64,000 nt of DNA, from positions 1-64,000 of the forward strand of contig JAUWGH010000009.1 of the NCBI GenBank assembly GCA_030606485.1, read 5' to 3'. Below are positions 27,528-37,110 of the stretch, piece after piece (positions within the stretch are counted from its first letter, which is position 1; each line of letters begins with the position of its first letter). The DNA is from Promethearchaeota archaeon. Its GTDB lineage: Archaea; Asgardarchaeota; Lokiarchaeia; Sigyniarchaeales; SOKP01. The notes beneath the pieces were generated by a model. That model ran no database searches and was not told the DNA's origin. It saw only the letters and a program-made list of their open reading frames with translations. Both the position numbers and the translations under genes were made by a program.

Positions 27528-27695
27528 AAACATATTGATATTATTGGACATGCATCAAAAAAGGATATTAGTTTAGCAATAGAAACAATTAATCCATATA
27601 TTATAATTCCTGTCCATACAGATAATCCTATTTGATTTGTTGACAATTTTGATAAAGTAGTCCCTGTAAAAGAAGGTTATTCTTTTAAATTATAA
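27528..27695 (+). pseudogene. C-terminal remnant of a metallo-beta-lactamase-fold (RNase J-like) protein
   Basis: Directly behind the methyltransferase, a forward frame with no start reads DIIGHASKKDISLAIETI, then IIIPVHTDNPI-stop-FVDNF, then KVVPVKEGYSFKL and a terminal stop. GHAS and the IPVH segment are the C-terminal signature of MBL-fold nucleases such as RNase J. The internal TGA (27633) sits where Trp would be natural. A TAA precedes the fragment and there is no upstream homologous part, so this is a decayed 3' end, not an interrupted working gene. Confidence 0.6.
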
Positions 27696-27864
27696 AGTAA
27701 TTGCTAATTACCAAAAAATAAAATTTAATCTTGGATATTATTATTATAATCTTAAAAATGTTTTAAAATTGTAATCCAAAAAAAGCATTTATTAAAAATA
27801 AAAGTTAAAAACTTATATGAAAAGGAATTTATTACTATAAAGCGTTAAGGATTAAAAGGTTAAT
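27696..27864. other. AT-rich leader before the three-gene operon
   Basis: Together with the remnant at 27528-27695 this fills the 345-bp gap after the methyltransferase. Only A/T-rich sequence with TATA-like runs is visible. AAGGATTAAAAGG just before ATG 27865 may be the ribosome-binding region. Confidence 0.4.
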
Positions 27865-29727
27865 ATGTCACAATCTCAAAATATAGCTAGATTGGATTTT
27901 ATAAATTTTCCTCAGAAAATTTTAATTCCTAATCAAGATTTTCAGTTGAATTTTCAAATTACAAATAATTCTGCAAATTCAGAACTTTATAAATTAATTA
28001 TTAGTGTAGAGAATTTAGATATTATACAATCCGAAGAGTTTGCTAAAGGTTTACAATTTAAGGGGAATGAAACTCAGCAGTTTAAAATAAATTTACGCCC
28101 TAAAATTGATGGACAAGGTAAAATAACATTTAATATAACTCATCTGAAAACTGTTCAATACACCGTTAAAGTGCAAAAAATAAGAGAGATTGTATCAATA
28201 AGTAAAATTAATGAGATTTTTGGTAAAGAATACATTTCTTCATCAGATATGGAGGATCTTTTCTTCAAAGATGAGTTTGTAGTAAATATGAGTGATATTG
28301 AAATTCAAGAAGCTCTTAATATATTGGATCTACCCGATGAACCCCCTGTTGCATCAGAATATAGTGAAGAACTTTCCTCTCCATTTTGTCCTCCCGAACA
28401 AAAAAATATCATAATTAAAAAAATTGCAAAAGCCTACTTTACGAAAAAGGAACTTGTAAAATCATTTAAAATAATTGAAAGATTATCAGATGTTAATGAG
28501 CGATGGAATTTATACTCTGATTTGGTTAGAGCATATGCATTTATTAATGTTAAAGAAGCCGTTGATTATGCTGGTGTGATTCCTGATAAGAAAAAAAAAG
28601 ATAATTTGCTTAAAAATATTGCATTAGATATAATTTCAATTGATGCTGAACAAGCAAGTCAAATTGCATTACTAATTGATGACTCTAAATTAAAAGAAAC
28701 ACTCTTATCAGAAATATTATTCAAATGTGTAAAGGGAGAACCTTTATTAGCTATAAAAATATCAAATCTTATTGAAGATTTAACTTTAAGGATATTAGTT
28801 TTATTTGAAATTTGTTCTGCATTATTAGCGCAAAATAATAAATCAAAAGTATTAGAACTTTTACAACTAATTTTAAAGACGCTTCTTATTGAAAAATCTG
28901 TTAATTTAGCAGAAAATAAGTTTAATAATTTTAATTTTCATCTATTTATAAATTCTATTCATGCTATTGCTGAATTGGATTCTCCAAAATCTGCTGATGC
29001 CTACATAAAATCACTTAAAGATAAAAAATTGAGAAAAAAAATCAAAAAGGATCTATTTGAGGTAATTTATAAAATGGTTGATGAGACACGCACAAGAATT
29101 GATCCAATCATTGTGATTAATCAATATTTCCTGATAAATACATATTCTTCAACTATTTTTGGGGAATTATCAAATTTTGCAAATATGGATGGTAATATAA
29201 GTGAAAATATATTATCTAAAAATTTTAATTTTAAAATATTAGTATTTTGTCTATTTGGGTATTCATTTCATACATTTCCCTTTTTTGATAGGATTTATAA
29301 TGAATTAAAGAAAGAAAACAGTAATTTATTTGCATATTACACATTACCCGTAAAAGGAAAGCATAATGAAAGTGATTCTATCATAATAAAAAAAACAATT
29401 AAACATTTTTTCAAATCAAATTTTTCACAAATGAATAATGATATTTATCTTTTCAATTTGGATTTCATTCCGTATTTAAATGCACCCACAATTATTATGG
29501 AGTCTGATCCCACTATAAATAATTCGATTCAATCAAAAATAAACAGTAAATTGGGAAATAAAATAAGTTTTATTCTCGATAATGGAGTTTTTAAAGGTGG
29601 GGATATCCCAAAAATTTTAAAATCCATATTTACTAACAACAATTTTAAAATTATCAATTTAGTATTATCTTATGAAATACTAAATAATTATATTTTATTT
29701 AAGGACTTTCTTAAGGCATTGTTATAA
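27865..29727 (+). CDS. Unknown protein: N-terminal Ig-like domain plus helical repeats
   Basis: I do not recognise a named family. Residues 1-110 look like an immunoglobulin-like beta sandwich (LDFINFPQKILIPNQDFQLN, FKINLRPKIDGQGKITFNI). Residues 165-400 are helical repeats of about 30-35 residues (KNIALDIISIDAEQASQIAL). The last 200 residues are mixed alpha/beta. There is no signal peptide or membrane span, so it is cytoplasmic. It is the first gene of a tight operon with the GCS2-like and amidohydrolase genes (15 and 19 nt spacers). This suggests it is an accessory or scaffold for those enzymes, which is inference from context only. Confidence 0.6.
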   Translation: MSQSQNIARLDFINFPQKILIPNQDFQLNFQITNNSANSELYKLIISVENLDIIQSEEFAKGLQFKGNETQQFKINLRPKIDGQGKITFNITHLKTVQYTVKVQKIREIVSISKINEIFGKEYISSSDMEDLFFKDEFVVNMSDIEIQEALNILDLPDEPPVASEYSEELSSPFCPPEQKNIIIKKIAKAYFTKKELVKSFKIIERLSDVNERWNLYSDLVRAYAFINVKEAVDYAGVIPDKKKKDNLLKNIALDIISIDAEQASQIALLIDDSKLKETLLSEILFKCVKGEPLLAIKISNLIEDLTLRILVLFEICSALLAQNNKSKVLELLQLILKTLLIEKSVNLAENKFNNFNFHLFINSIHAIAELDSPKSADAYIKSLKDKKLRKKIKKDLFEVIYKMVDETRTRIDPIIVINQYFLINTYSSTIFGELSNFANMDGNISENILSKNFNFKILVFCLFGYSFHTFPFFDRIYNELKKENSNLFAYYTLPVKGKHNESDSIIIKKTIKHFFKSNFSQMNNDIYLFNLDFIPYLNAPTIIMESDPTINNSIQSKINSKLGNKISFILDNGVFKGGDIPKILKSIFTNNNFKIINLVLSYEILNNYILFKDFLKALL

Positions 29728-29742
29728 AGGCGTAATAAAAAA

Positions 29743-31494
29743 ATGGCAAAAGGGAAAAAAGAGAAAAAGAAAAAGAAAGAAGATGAAGGACCCTCAAGTG
29801 CTGGGTTATTTTCAGCTCTTAGTGGAGGGGCAGAAAAAAGAGATATTTCTGACTCAAATACTCTATTTCAAGCCAATATAGCATCTTTCTCAGATTTTAA
29901 AAAAGGAAAAAAGCATGTTGATGCAAAAAGCATTTCTAAAGTTAAACGTGCAACATTTGGCTCTAAAGTTGAAAAAAAAGATAAATTATCTGTTGGAACT
30001 GATTATCAAGAAGTTATTCTTCCAGAGATCCCATGGGGTGAAATGCTTGCAGATATAAGTAATTGGACGCCACTCCCTTTTACGCATGGGATCGAGATGG
30101 AGCTTATAATCTGTGATGATGATGGGAATTATCCTCCTGGTGATGAAATGGTTTTTAGAATGAAAGAAATTGTTAAAGAATCTATAAAAATAATGAATGA
30201 AATTATCTATGAGGGGCGAGAGGATTTTTTACCAATGCCTGATTATATTCGAGGGAAAATCATGCAAGCTCCCTTTGGAAAGGATGATATCGAAAAAGGG
30301 CATGTAATGAATATTTCATATAATCTTCAAGGAACCGAATTAAATATTGATAGTTTTGGAAGAGATGGAAATGTCACTGCCATTACTTATATTTTAGAAT
30401 TAGTCACTCCCCCCTGTGAATACGTCGAAGAATTAGCTTATTGGTCCTCAACATTATTTTTATTGGCAAAAAAAACACTTCCCAGAGATTTGCATATAGT
30501 AGCTTCTGCCATAAATCCTACATCAAAAGAATATCAGAGAGGTTTATCGCAAGCAGATCATCATCATTTAGGTGATTTTAGTTCCGAATTAGAAAAAATG
30601 CAAATTTATTGTATGATAAGAAATTTCATACCTCATCTTATTGCATTATCAACTAATTCCCCTATTATGAATAATAGGCCTACAGATGTTATCAAAATAA
30701 TCAATAATAGAATAACTGCTCCTAACTGTGTTCGTTCTTTAAGATTAAAATATAATTTAACTATGTTGTCCAGTAACGATCCCAATTTTTTTATGCCTTA
30801 TCTTAGTGAAGGTGGTGAAAAAGGGCTTAATTACTTTTTACAAGTAGTTAATAAAGCTAGTAGAGAAGATGGACGATTTCAAGATATTTTTCCATTTACT
30901 GATTGGGGAACTATTGAAATAAGAGCAATGGATGCACAGATTTCAATTTGTAGAAGAATTGGATTAGGATTACTTGTTCAAGCACTATGTTATAAAGCTA
31001 GAAAATTATATCAAAACAAACAATGGGTTCCAGATGCAGGTTCTGAAACACTTGCCTTTAATCGTGCGAGCGTAATTAACAGAGGGTTAATCGCCCTATT
31101 TAAACCAATAAATCTAACAAAGGAAACACTAGTAGAATATGATCCTGAATTTGCTGAAGCATATCTTGGACCTGATGATAATCCTAATCGCTATATGTTT
31201 CAAGCAGTTCAAAGGATGTTCATATATCTTAAACCGGAATTGAAAGAATTGGGTTTTTTATATTCTCCTTTTTTAAAGCCACTCTTACAATCAGTTTTTG
31301 GAAATGTTTCATATGCTGAACCCCCAATAACTGAAGCAGAATATCAATTAAGTCTTTTTCAGTATAAAATAGATAATGACCAATTTCCAGATGTTCTTGA
31401 AGATTTAATCTATTTTACTATTGAATATTGTCAAGATCCCTTAAATCAGCCTTTAACGGGAACTTTAATTCTACCGAAAGAAATGAGAGAATAA
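29743..31494 (+). CDS. GCS2/carboxylate-amine ligase-like enzyme
   Basis: After a Lys-rich disordered N-terminus (residues 1-90, starting MAKGKKEKKKKKEDE), the body resembles the glutamate-cysteine ligase 2 family. Its marks are GIEMELII (metal-binding Glu residues, near residue 112), ELVTPPCEYVEEL, IALSTNSPIMNNRPTD and FTDWGTIEIRAMDAQ. Such enzymes join a carboxylate to an amine through an acyl-phosphate. Substrates in distant relatives range from glutamate-cysteine to peptide tags, so the reaction here is open. Length (583) exceeds that of typical GCS2 proteins because of the N-terminal tail and a C-terminal helical part. It is the middle gene of the three-gene operon. Confidence 0.72.
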   Translation: MAKGKKEKKKKKEDEGPSSAGLFSALSGGAEKRDISDSNTLFQANIASFSDFKKGKKHVDAKSISKVKRATFGSKVEKKDKLSVGTDYQEVILPEIPWGEMLADISNWTPLPFTHGIEMELIICDDDGNYPPGDEMVFRMKEIVKESIKIMNEIIYEGREDFLPMPDYIRGKIMQAPFGKDDIEKGHVMNISYNLQGTELNIDSFGRDGNVTAITYILELVTPPCEYVEELAYWSSTLFLLAKKTLPRDLHIVASAINPTSKEYQRGLSQADHHHLGDFSSELEKMQIYCMIRNFIPHLIALSTNSPIMNNRPTDVIKIINNRITAPNCVRSLRLKYNLTMLSSNDPNFFMPYLSEGGEKGLNYFLQVVNKASREDGRFQDIFPFTDWGTIEIRAMDAQISICRRIGLGLLVQALCYKARKLYQNKQWVPDAGSETLAFNRASVINRGLIALFKPINLTKETLVEYDPEFAEAYLGPDDNPNRYMFQAVQRMFIYLKPELKELGFLYSPFLKPLLQSVFGNVSYAEPPITEAEYQLSLFQYKIDNDQFPDVLEDLIYFTIEYCQDPLNQPLTGTLILPKEMRE

Positions 31495-31513
31495 ATATTA
31501 GGTATCTTTAAAA

Positions 31514-33073
31514 ATGTTAACTGTTAAAATTGAAAGCACAAAAAGAACACATATAAAAAATTTATTTGTTATAGATGCACATTCACACATTGGCGAAGAT
31601 GTAGATGGAGCCACAATGATGAATCCTCTTGCTCCTGGTTCTGGAACTTTTGATTTCTGGGCAAATGTACAAGCAAAATTAATTGAAGAATGGAATAAAA
31701 CAGGAGAAAAAACTTTCCAAACTATATTAGACGGTGAATCAGTTAAATTAACTTTCGATTTTGAACCTATACCTTTTATTAAAAAAACTTTTGAAAATTT
31801 ACAAACGTTAAATGGAAATTTTTCGGATATTAAAGAAAAAATAAGATATGCTACATTTATTGACCAAGCTGTAGTTTTTCCCTTTCAGGATACTTTTAGA
31901 AATAAGCGACCAGAAGCCATGTATCGCGCAAGTAATATTAATACATCAAGATTCACAACACGTTTTCCATTTTCATTTAAATTGATTGGATATTGTCGTG
32001 TTAACCCAATGGAAGGTGATAAAGCGGTAAATGAAGTTAAATATGGTAATGAAGTTTTAGGTCTAAGAGGGTTAAAACTGCATCCTCGATCTGAAGGCTA
32101 TATTGATCATGTAAATACACAAAAAACGATTAATGTCTTAATTGAGGCCGCAAAACATTCGATGCCTACTCTTTTTGATACTAGAGGAAGGCAAACTATC
32201 CTAGATATACGAGATCTTGTAACTAACACGCGTAATATAATACAAAAATCACATCCAGAACTATTATCCCATCTTAAAGTCATAATAGGTCATTGTGCCC
32301 AAGGGAACGTTGATGATTATGAAGTCTATGACGCAATAATACAACCAAATACAGTTGGAGAATTATCAATGCTTCATGGTTCAGGAGCAGGAAATTTCTT
32401 TAAAAGTTTTAGAAATTGGTATATAAAAAATAATAAAGAAAAAATCACTAGAAAAAAATGGTCTGAATTTTTGCTTTATGGCTCTGATTATCCATATTTT
32501 GGGGATGTCCACGCTGAGAAGTTAATAATTTATATTATCAATAAACAATTTTTTGATTCTGGTGGAACCTTAAAGGATGTCGAAAATATTTTAGGATTGA
32601 ACCTTATTAAACTTCTACCAGAATATAATTTACCTCAAATAGAGAAAAATAATGTAATGGTTAAATCGACTCTTATACCAAATATCCAATTGGGCCAAGT
32701 TAAACCTCAAGATAATATACCGTTAAACATTGGCACAAAAATAATCGCCAAACTATTATCTGATAACACAATTGACATCTCTAAGCTATGTTTCCAATTT
32801 AAAGAATCTTATGAAAATTTTAATAATGAAGTACTATTGAAAACGGTTTCTAAAACATCACCAAATAAAACAACCAATTTATTGTTCATGAATTTACTTC
32901 AAAATCAACTTGCAATCCTCACTCCTCTTAAAAAGGATGTAAAATGGAATAAATTTGGATATAAATACTTCAATATTGAAGATCATGAGCTTTTTAATTC
33001 AGTCCTTAGCAATAGCTATCCCACTAACGACATTAACCAAGCAACACATATAATCTCTCAAATATTTCAATAA
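31514..33073 (+). CDS. Amidohydrolase-family (metal-dependent TIM-barrel) enzyme
   Basis: The N-terminal metal motif is VIDAHSHIGED (HxH, near residue 22). Other family marks are RGLKLHPRSEGY with a candidate metal/active-site Lys, KVIIGHCAQG, and LYGSDYPYFG with the conserved Asp. These are the hallmarks of the amidohydrolase-2/TatD-like superfamily. The C-terminal 130 residues are an extra helical region not needed for the barrel. It follows the GCS2-like gene by 19 nt. Ligase and hydrolase in one operon could make and break the same amide bond, which is a hypothesis. Confidence 0.78.
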   Translation: MLTVKIESTKRTHIKNLFVIDAHSHIGEDVDGATMMNPLAPGSGTFDFWANVQAKLIEEWNKTGEKTFQTILDGESVKLTFDFEPIPFIKKTFENLQTLNGNFSDIKEKIRYATFIDQAVVFPFQDTFRNKRPEAMYRASNINTSRFTTRFPFSFKLIGYCRVNPMEGDKAVNEVKYGNEVLGLRGLKLHPRSEGYIDHVNTQKTINVLIEAAKHSMPTLFDTRGRQTILDIRDLVTNTRNIIQKSHPELLSHLKVIIGHCAQGNVDDYEVYDAIIQPNTVGELSMLHGSGAGNFFKSFRNWYIKNNKEKITRKKWSEFLLYGSDYPYFGDVHAEKLIIYIINKQFFDSGGTLKDVENILGLNLIKLLPEYNLPQIEKNNVMVKSTLIPNIQLGQVKPQDNIPLNIGTKIIAKLLSDNTIDISKLCFQFKESYENFNNEVLLKTVSKTSPNKTTNLLFMNLLQNQLAILTPLKKDVKWNKFGYKYFNIEDHELFNSVLSNSYPTNDINQATHIISQIFQ

Positions 33074-33202
33074 TGCATTTAGAATTTATAAACAGTTAAA
33101 GATTTTGAATTTGAGAATTTAAAATACTATATATTTTCAAATTACTTATTTGGTTTAAATCTTACAAAGAAAATAAGAGATAAAACCGAGATTTACACTT
33201 AC

Positions 33203-34231
33203 CTATTCTTTTTTTAATTCTTTTAATTTTTTTTCCTTATCCTTATCAATAAAGGTTTTTTGAAGAAATTCTTCTTTAATTTGTTCAATTTCTTTAGATT
33301 TTTCCAGTTGAGCTTTTAATTGTAAAATTTTCTCCTTCTCTTTTATGAAGAATTCTAAATATTTTTTTTGTTTATCTTTTAGCTCTTTAATTAATTGATT
33401 AATCTTAGGAATTTCAGTATCCCAATTGATTTCTTTAAATTTTTCAATTGCATGTTGATATTTTTCCAAAGCTTCATTAAATTGGTTTTTTTCTTCGAGA
33501 TTAGATGCTTCACCTAATAAATCGTATGCTTCTGAACTTAATTTTTCTTCTTTTTTCTTTTGTTGCTGAAAAATATCAAATTTATGCTTCTTCATTTCTG
33601 CGGACATTTTTCGGAAATCTTGACGTTGCATGAGAAATTCTTTCTCTTTTTCTATTATCTCTTGTCTCATCCTTTCTTCTTTCATTTTAGCTTCCCATTG
33701 TCTTAAAATGACCTCTTTTTTTTCATTTAATTCCTTAATCAATATATGAATTTTTGGAATTTCAGTTAACCAATTGATTTCTTTAAATTTTTCTATTGCT
33801 AACATATATTTCTCCAGAGACTGATCAAATTGATTGGATTGGACTAAAATTGACCCTTTTTCTAAGAGATTATATGCTTCTGCACTTATCGCTTCTTCTT
33901 TTTTTCGTTTTCTCTCAAACTCAGCCAATTGTTCTTCTTTTGTTAAAATTACTTTTTCAATAACTTCACTTTCTTGTTCTACTTTTTGAAGATATTGTTC
34001 CTGCTTATTGCTTGCTTCATCCAATAGTTTTTCAACCTTTTCAACCTCATTTTCAAAACCACCAATATTCTTCATTAATTTAATTGCATTTTTATAATAG
34101 TTGATACCTTCAATGAATCTATTTAAATCAACTAATTGAATCCCCTTTTTAATTAATATGAACAATTGCTCTAAGGTGTTATCCTCAGACCTTTCAGAAT
34201 TATTATTATTAAAATCTTTAGAATTTTTCAA
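33203..34231 (-). CDS. Coiled-coil protein with three TPR-like helical repeats
   Basis: Three copies of a repeat of about 55 residues are separated by highly charged coiled coils. The best-conserved copies share EKYMLAIEKFKEINW / EKYQHAIEKFKEINW followed by EIPKI and LIKEL. The first copy (residues about 20-80) is more diverged. The unit resembles a TPR pair. Linkers are Lys/Glu-rich (KEKEKILQLKAQLEKSKE) and would form long rods. It probably has a structural or scaffold role in the cytoplasm; no enzyme domain is present. Similar repeat-plus-rod proteins seem common in this kind of genome, but I cannot name a partner. Confidence 0.65.
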   Translation of the reverse strand: MKNSKDFNNNNSERSEDNTLEQLFILIKKGIQLVDLNRFIEGINYYKNAIKLMKNIGGFENEVEKVEKLLDEASNKQEQYLQKVEQESEVIEKVILTKEEQLAEFERKRKKEEAISAEAYNLLEKGSILVQSNQFDQSLEKYMLAIEKFKEINWLTEIPKIHILIKELNEKKEVILRQWEAKMKEERMRQEIIEKEKEFLMQRQDFRKMSAEMKKHKFDIFQQQKKKEEKLSSEAYDLLGEASNLEEKNQFNEALEKYQHAIEKFKEINWDTEIPKINQLIKELKDKQKKYLEFFIKEKEKILQLKAQLEKSKEIEQIKEEFLQKTFIDKDKEKKLKELKKE

Positions 34232-34701
34232 TAAAATTCACTATCTTTTTACAATTTCATTTTGTCCATCTTAAATTATCAGTAATTGACCTTTAACCGA
34301 CAATAATAATATATATGTATTACTTTTATACCTCTAAATTAAATTTGGAAAAAGAATCTAGTTATATATGTGAGCAAACACGATAACTATTTACGGAATA
34401 ATCCGTTATTTTCTTTTTCACAATTAAATATAACTAGGTTTCTTAATAAAAATGTTATGGTTCCGATCATAAACTCTATTTGTAAGCCTCTTTAAAACCA
34501 AAAACAGTATAAATTAGCCGAATATCCAATTACGATACTTTTCAATGCTTTATGTGGTTTTAGATAAAATTAAAGGGTTAAAATCTTTGAAAGAAAATTA
34601 AATTGAAATGGAACTAAAAATTTTTTATGCTATAATTAACATTTAAACATAATTTCCTTTATATCTATTTTAAGATAAAAATTGAAAAAATAGAAAAAGA
34701 C
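34232..34701. other. 470-bp noncoding stretch
   Basis: This lies between the 5' end of the TPR/coiled-coil gene and the 3' end of the roadblock gene (both reverse). I find no ORF worth reporting. The only structure seen is a short inverted repeat at 34393-34406, listed separately. Confidence 0.45.
34393..34417 (+). terminator. Small inverted repeat followed by a T-rich tract
   Basis: ACGGA and TCCGT (34393-34397, 34402-34406) form a 5-bp stem with a 4-nt loop, followed by TTATTTTCTTTTT. It looks like a terminator for forward transcription, yet no forward gene lies directly upstream. It may be a chance palindrome. Confidence 0.2.
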
Positions 34702-35154
34702 TTATTCTGGAGTAATTTCATCCAAATCTGATAAATCCAACCCAGAATCCATCTCAGAGGGCATCTCTGCTAAGAATTCATCTAGTAGTTCTTTTAGCTC
34801 TTCCCCACTACGTTTTAAAATTAGCCTAATTAGACCAAGATTTACTTCTGGATCCGATATTAAAGTTAGAACCCCACGCCCACAGGAGCTCGCAAATATT
34901 TTACCATTAGCGAATTCGGAAGTGACAATTTCTAAAAGCCCTAATTCAAGGTTCTTACCTTGTTCCTCAGAAGCACAAAATACTGCACTCGCAATAGCAC
35001 CGATACCGTCAACATCGGTGGGGAAATACGAGAATTTTGATACACTGGCGATTGTTAAGCCCGTTCTATCGACTAGAATAACTTTTTTAATTCCACTTTC
35101 AGATTTAATTATTTTACTAAGGATTTTATCAAAACTTTTTGTATCAAGAGAAAT
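34702..35154 (-). CDS. Roadblock/LC7 (MglB-like) protein, AUU start proposed
   Basis: This gene is missing from the ORF track. The reverse frame from about 35160 to TAA 34702 reads LDTKSFDKILSKIIKSESGI, then KKVILVDRTGLTIASVS, GIGAIASAVFCASEEQGKNL and an acidic tail ending DEITPE. That is a clean roadblock/LC7 domain of about 115 residues plus tail. No ATG, GTG or TTG exists in frame. A GGAG (35165-35168) lies 10 nt ahead of ATT 35154 and 4 nt ahead of ATT 35160. An ATG directly after GGAG is out of frame by one. So either AUU is used or the 5' end carries a 1-nt indel. Likely role: homodimeric regulator or platform for a small GTPase. Confidence 0.78.
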   Translation of the reverse strand: MSLDTKSFDKILSKIIKSESGIKKVILVDRTGLTIASVSKFSYFPTDVDGIGAIASAVFCASEEQGKNLELGLLEIVTSEFANGKIFASSCGRGVLTLISDPEVNLGLIRLILKRSGEELKELLDEFLAEMPSEMDSGLDLSDLDEITPE

Positions 35155-35438
35155 TTGAATACATCTCCGAGATTTATTTCATTAATTAAAACTTAAGGAA
35201 ATTTTCTTAATAATATAAAGGCAATTTATTATATAAAAATTTATTCTTATAAATGATTGAGATTTTCGCTATATTACTCCTTATAGTATAATTAGGGTTT
35301 GAAAAATATTATATTGTCTTATGAAATGTATTTATTTTTAAAAATTCATTAATTTTTTCTCAATTTGGTCCTTGAAAAATAAATATTCTAACTATTTACT
35401 ATAATGAAATTAATTGTATTGTATAAATGATATTAAAT

Positions 35439-36629
35439 CTATAGATAATCATTTTTGACACGCGTAAATATTGTGAGTATAATTATTGAGATTCCGATTA
35501 TTATAAAAAACGCGTAAATGTTCCACATTACTATAATTCCAATAAAAGGATAAATAATTGCTTGGATAAGACTTCCAAACATATTCACAGTGCTAAGAAT
35601 AGTTGCCCGATTTTCAGATTCAACTTGACTGTTAATTCCATTTACGTATAATAAGTATCTAGGATAACCAAATGCTACAATAATCAAAATAATTACAATG
35701 CCTAATAATACATTGGTGGTTAATCCTAAAAAGATATATGAGAAGCCAGTTATTAAATTAAACAAAATTAAAAGTCTGATTTTACTTTTAAACCATTTTC
35801 CAAACTTTGGTAATAAATTAATGAAAATTACATTAACAATATTCATCATAGAAGAAATAATACCAAAAAATAAAATATGAACATTAATTTCTTGTAGATA
35901 AGGCTGATAAGTCCAAAATAAGAGAAATATTAACACATTTATGAGTAATCTGTCAAAACATAGAATTCTTAATATTTTATTTTTTTTAAGTTCTTTAAAA
36001 CCATCCTTTATTATATTCAAATACCTTTCTGATTTGTATTCTTCTTTATAGATGGGTTCTTTGAATGTTAATGACGCAATAAACGCTCCCATATAAACAA
36101 ATGCTAAACACGTCATAGCAAATTGTAATGAAATAAATACTGCAATAATTGACCCAATTGGAGCAGAAAGGGTTAATGCAATCAAATTCATTGTTCGATT
36201 TCTTGCTAAAATTTTTGGTAATTTGTCTTCTTTTCCCAACTTTTTCAATGTATTATATAAAAAAGCTTCTTCAGTGCCTGACATTAATGCTAAACCAAGA
36301 CCCCAAAAAGTCTCTGCAAAAATAAATAATAGAAAATTTGGAATAATACTATATAGAATCGCTGCAAATGCTATGGAAAGTGCAGATAACGATAACGCAG
36401 GTTTTCTCCCAATGAAATCAGCAATGGCTCCTGATGGAATTTCAAGAAGAAAAATTACGAATGTAAAATAACTTTGCAATAACATTATCTCAAAAAATGT
36501 AAGTTGACCCCAATCAGTCATATATGGGATATATATGCCCCTAACTGTATGTATCCCTAAAATTAAATTGAATATATATGATTTACGTATATTTGCTTTA
36601 TATTTTTCATTATTTACTTCTAATTGCAT
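35439..36629 (-). CDS. Major facilitator superfamily transporter
   Basis: This 396-residue protein has about twelve transmembrane helices and the MFS loop 2-3 signature GAIADFIGRKPALSLSAL (about residues 67-84). A second-half counterpart is weaker. The central loop is basic (KEEYKSERYLNIIKDGFKEL). Family-level function is solute/cation symport or efflux across the cytoplasmic membrane; the substrate cannot be told. It is monocistronic on the reverse strand, divergent from the small helical gene at 36775. Confidence 0.82.
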   Translation of the reverse strand: MQLEVNNEKYKANIRKSYIFNLILGIHTVRGIYIPYMTDWGQLTFFEIMLLQSYFTFVIFLLEIPSGAIADFIGRKPALSLSALSIAFAAILYSIIPNFLLFIFAETFWGLGLALMSGTEEAFLYNTLKKLGKEDKLPKILARNRTMNLIALTLSAPIGSIIAVFISLQFAMTCLAFVYMGAFIASLTFKEPIYKEEYKSERYLNIIKDGFKELKKNKILRILCFDRLLINVLIFLLFWTYQPYLQEINVHILFFGIISSMMNIVNVIFINLLPKFGKWFKSKIRLLILFNLITGFSYIFLGLTTNVLLGIVIILIIVAFGYPRYLLYVNGINSQVESENRATILSTVNMFGSLIQAIIYPFIGIIVMWNIYAFFIIIGISIIILTIFTRVKNDYL

Positions 36630-36774
36630 TTTATTACCATTTAATCATACATAAAAATTAAATAAAATTTTTCATTTTTTTTTATAAGAAATAAACTTCT
36701 CGTAATTAAATTAATTATTTACGCTTTATTAGTTTTAATTAACATTCTTAAAATGAAATTAGTTGAAAACCTTT

Positions 36775-36975
36775 ATGAAAGATCAAAAAGAAAAATTAAA
36801 AAAGTATATACAATATTGGAACGACCATAATTCTTCACATTTGGAAAAATTAAATATTCGAATTGAAATGGCAATTGAATTGGGTTTGAATGAAGTGGCT
36901 GAAAAAATGAAAGAAGCGGTTGAATTTATGAATAAGGCTAATGAAATGCTATTAGAAGCGTTTAAAATGGTATAA
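36775..36975 (+). CDS. Small highly helical protein (66 residues)
   Basis: The ORF track uses TTG 36763, but ATG 36775 (MKDQKEKLKKYIQYW) gives a natural start. The sequence predicts a helical hairpin (LEKLNIRIEMAIELGLNEVAEKMKEAVEFMNKANEM, given in part) with regular heptad-like spacing. It is charged and cytoplasmic. No family is recognised. It lies between the MFS gene and the tRNA pair. Confidence 0.5.
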   Translation: MKDQKEKLKKYIQYWNDHNSSHLEKLNIRIEMAIELGLNEVAEKMKEAVEFMNKANEMLLEAFKMV

Positions 36976-37061
36976 TATTGTAAAAATATTTAGTATTAAT
37001 GTCTATAATATAAATGGTTTAAGATTCTTTAAGATAGAGATAAAATATTTATTAAGATTAA

Positions 37062-37076
37062 ACAATTTATAATAAT
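37062..37076 (+). promoter_or_regulatory. TATA-like element ahead of the tRNA pair
   Basis: The sequence acaatttataataat lies about 40 nt upstream of the mature 5' end of tRNA-Thr. This is the expected distance for an archaeal tRNA promoter with a short 5' leader. Confidence 0.4.
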
Positions 37077-37110
37077 AGCATTGGAATAGGAAAATATTAT
37101 AAAAAAAGAT

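Noticed and set aside
20014-27635. Genome-wide reassignment of TGA to Trp, suggested by in-frame TGAs at 20014, 23185 and 27633
   Set aside because: TGA ends several intact genes in sensible places (for example 61533-61535 overlapping the next ribosome site, 13205, 9741, 58486). TGG is used for Trp throughout. The 23185 case is explained by an intron and the 27633 case lies in a remnant.
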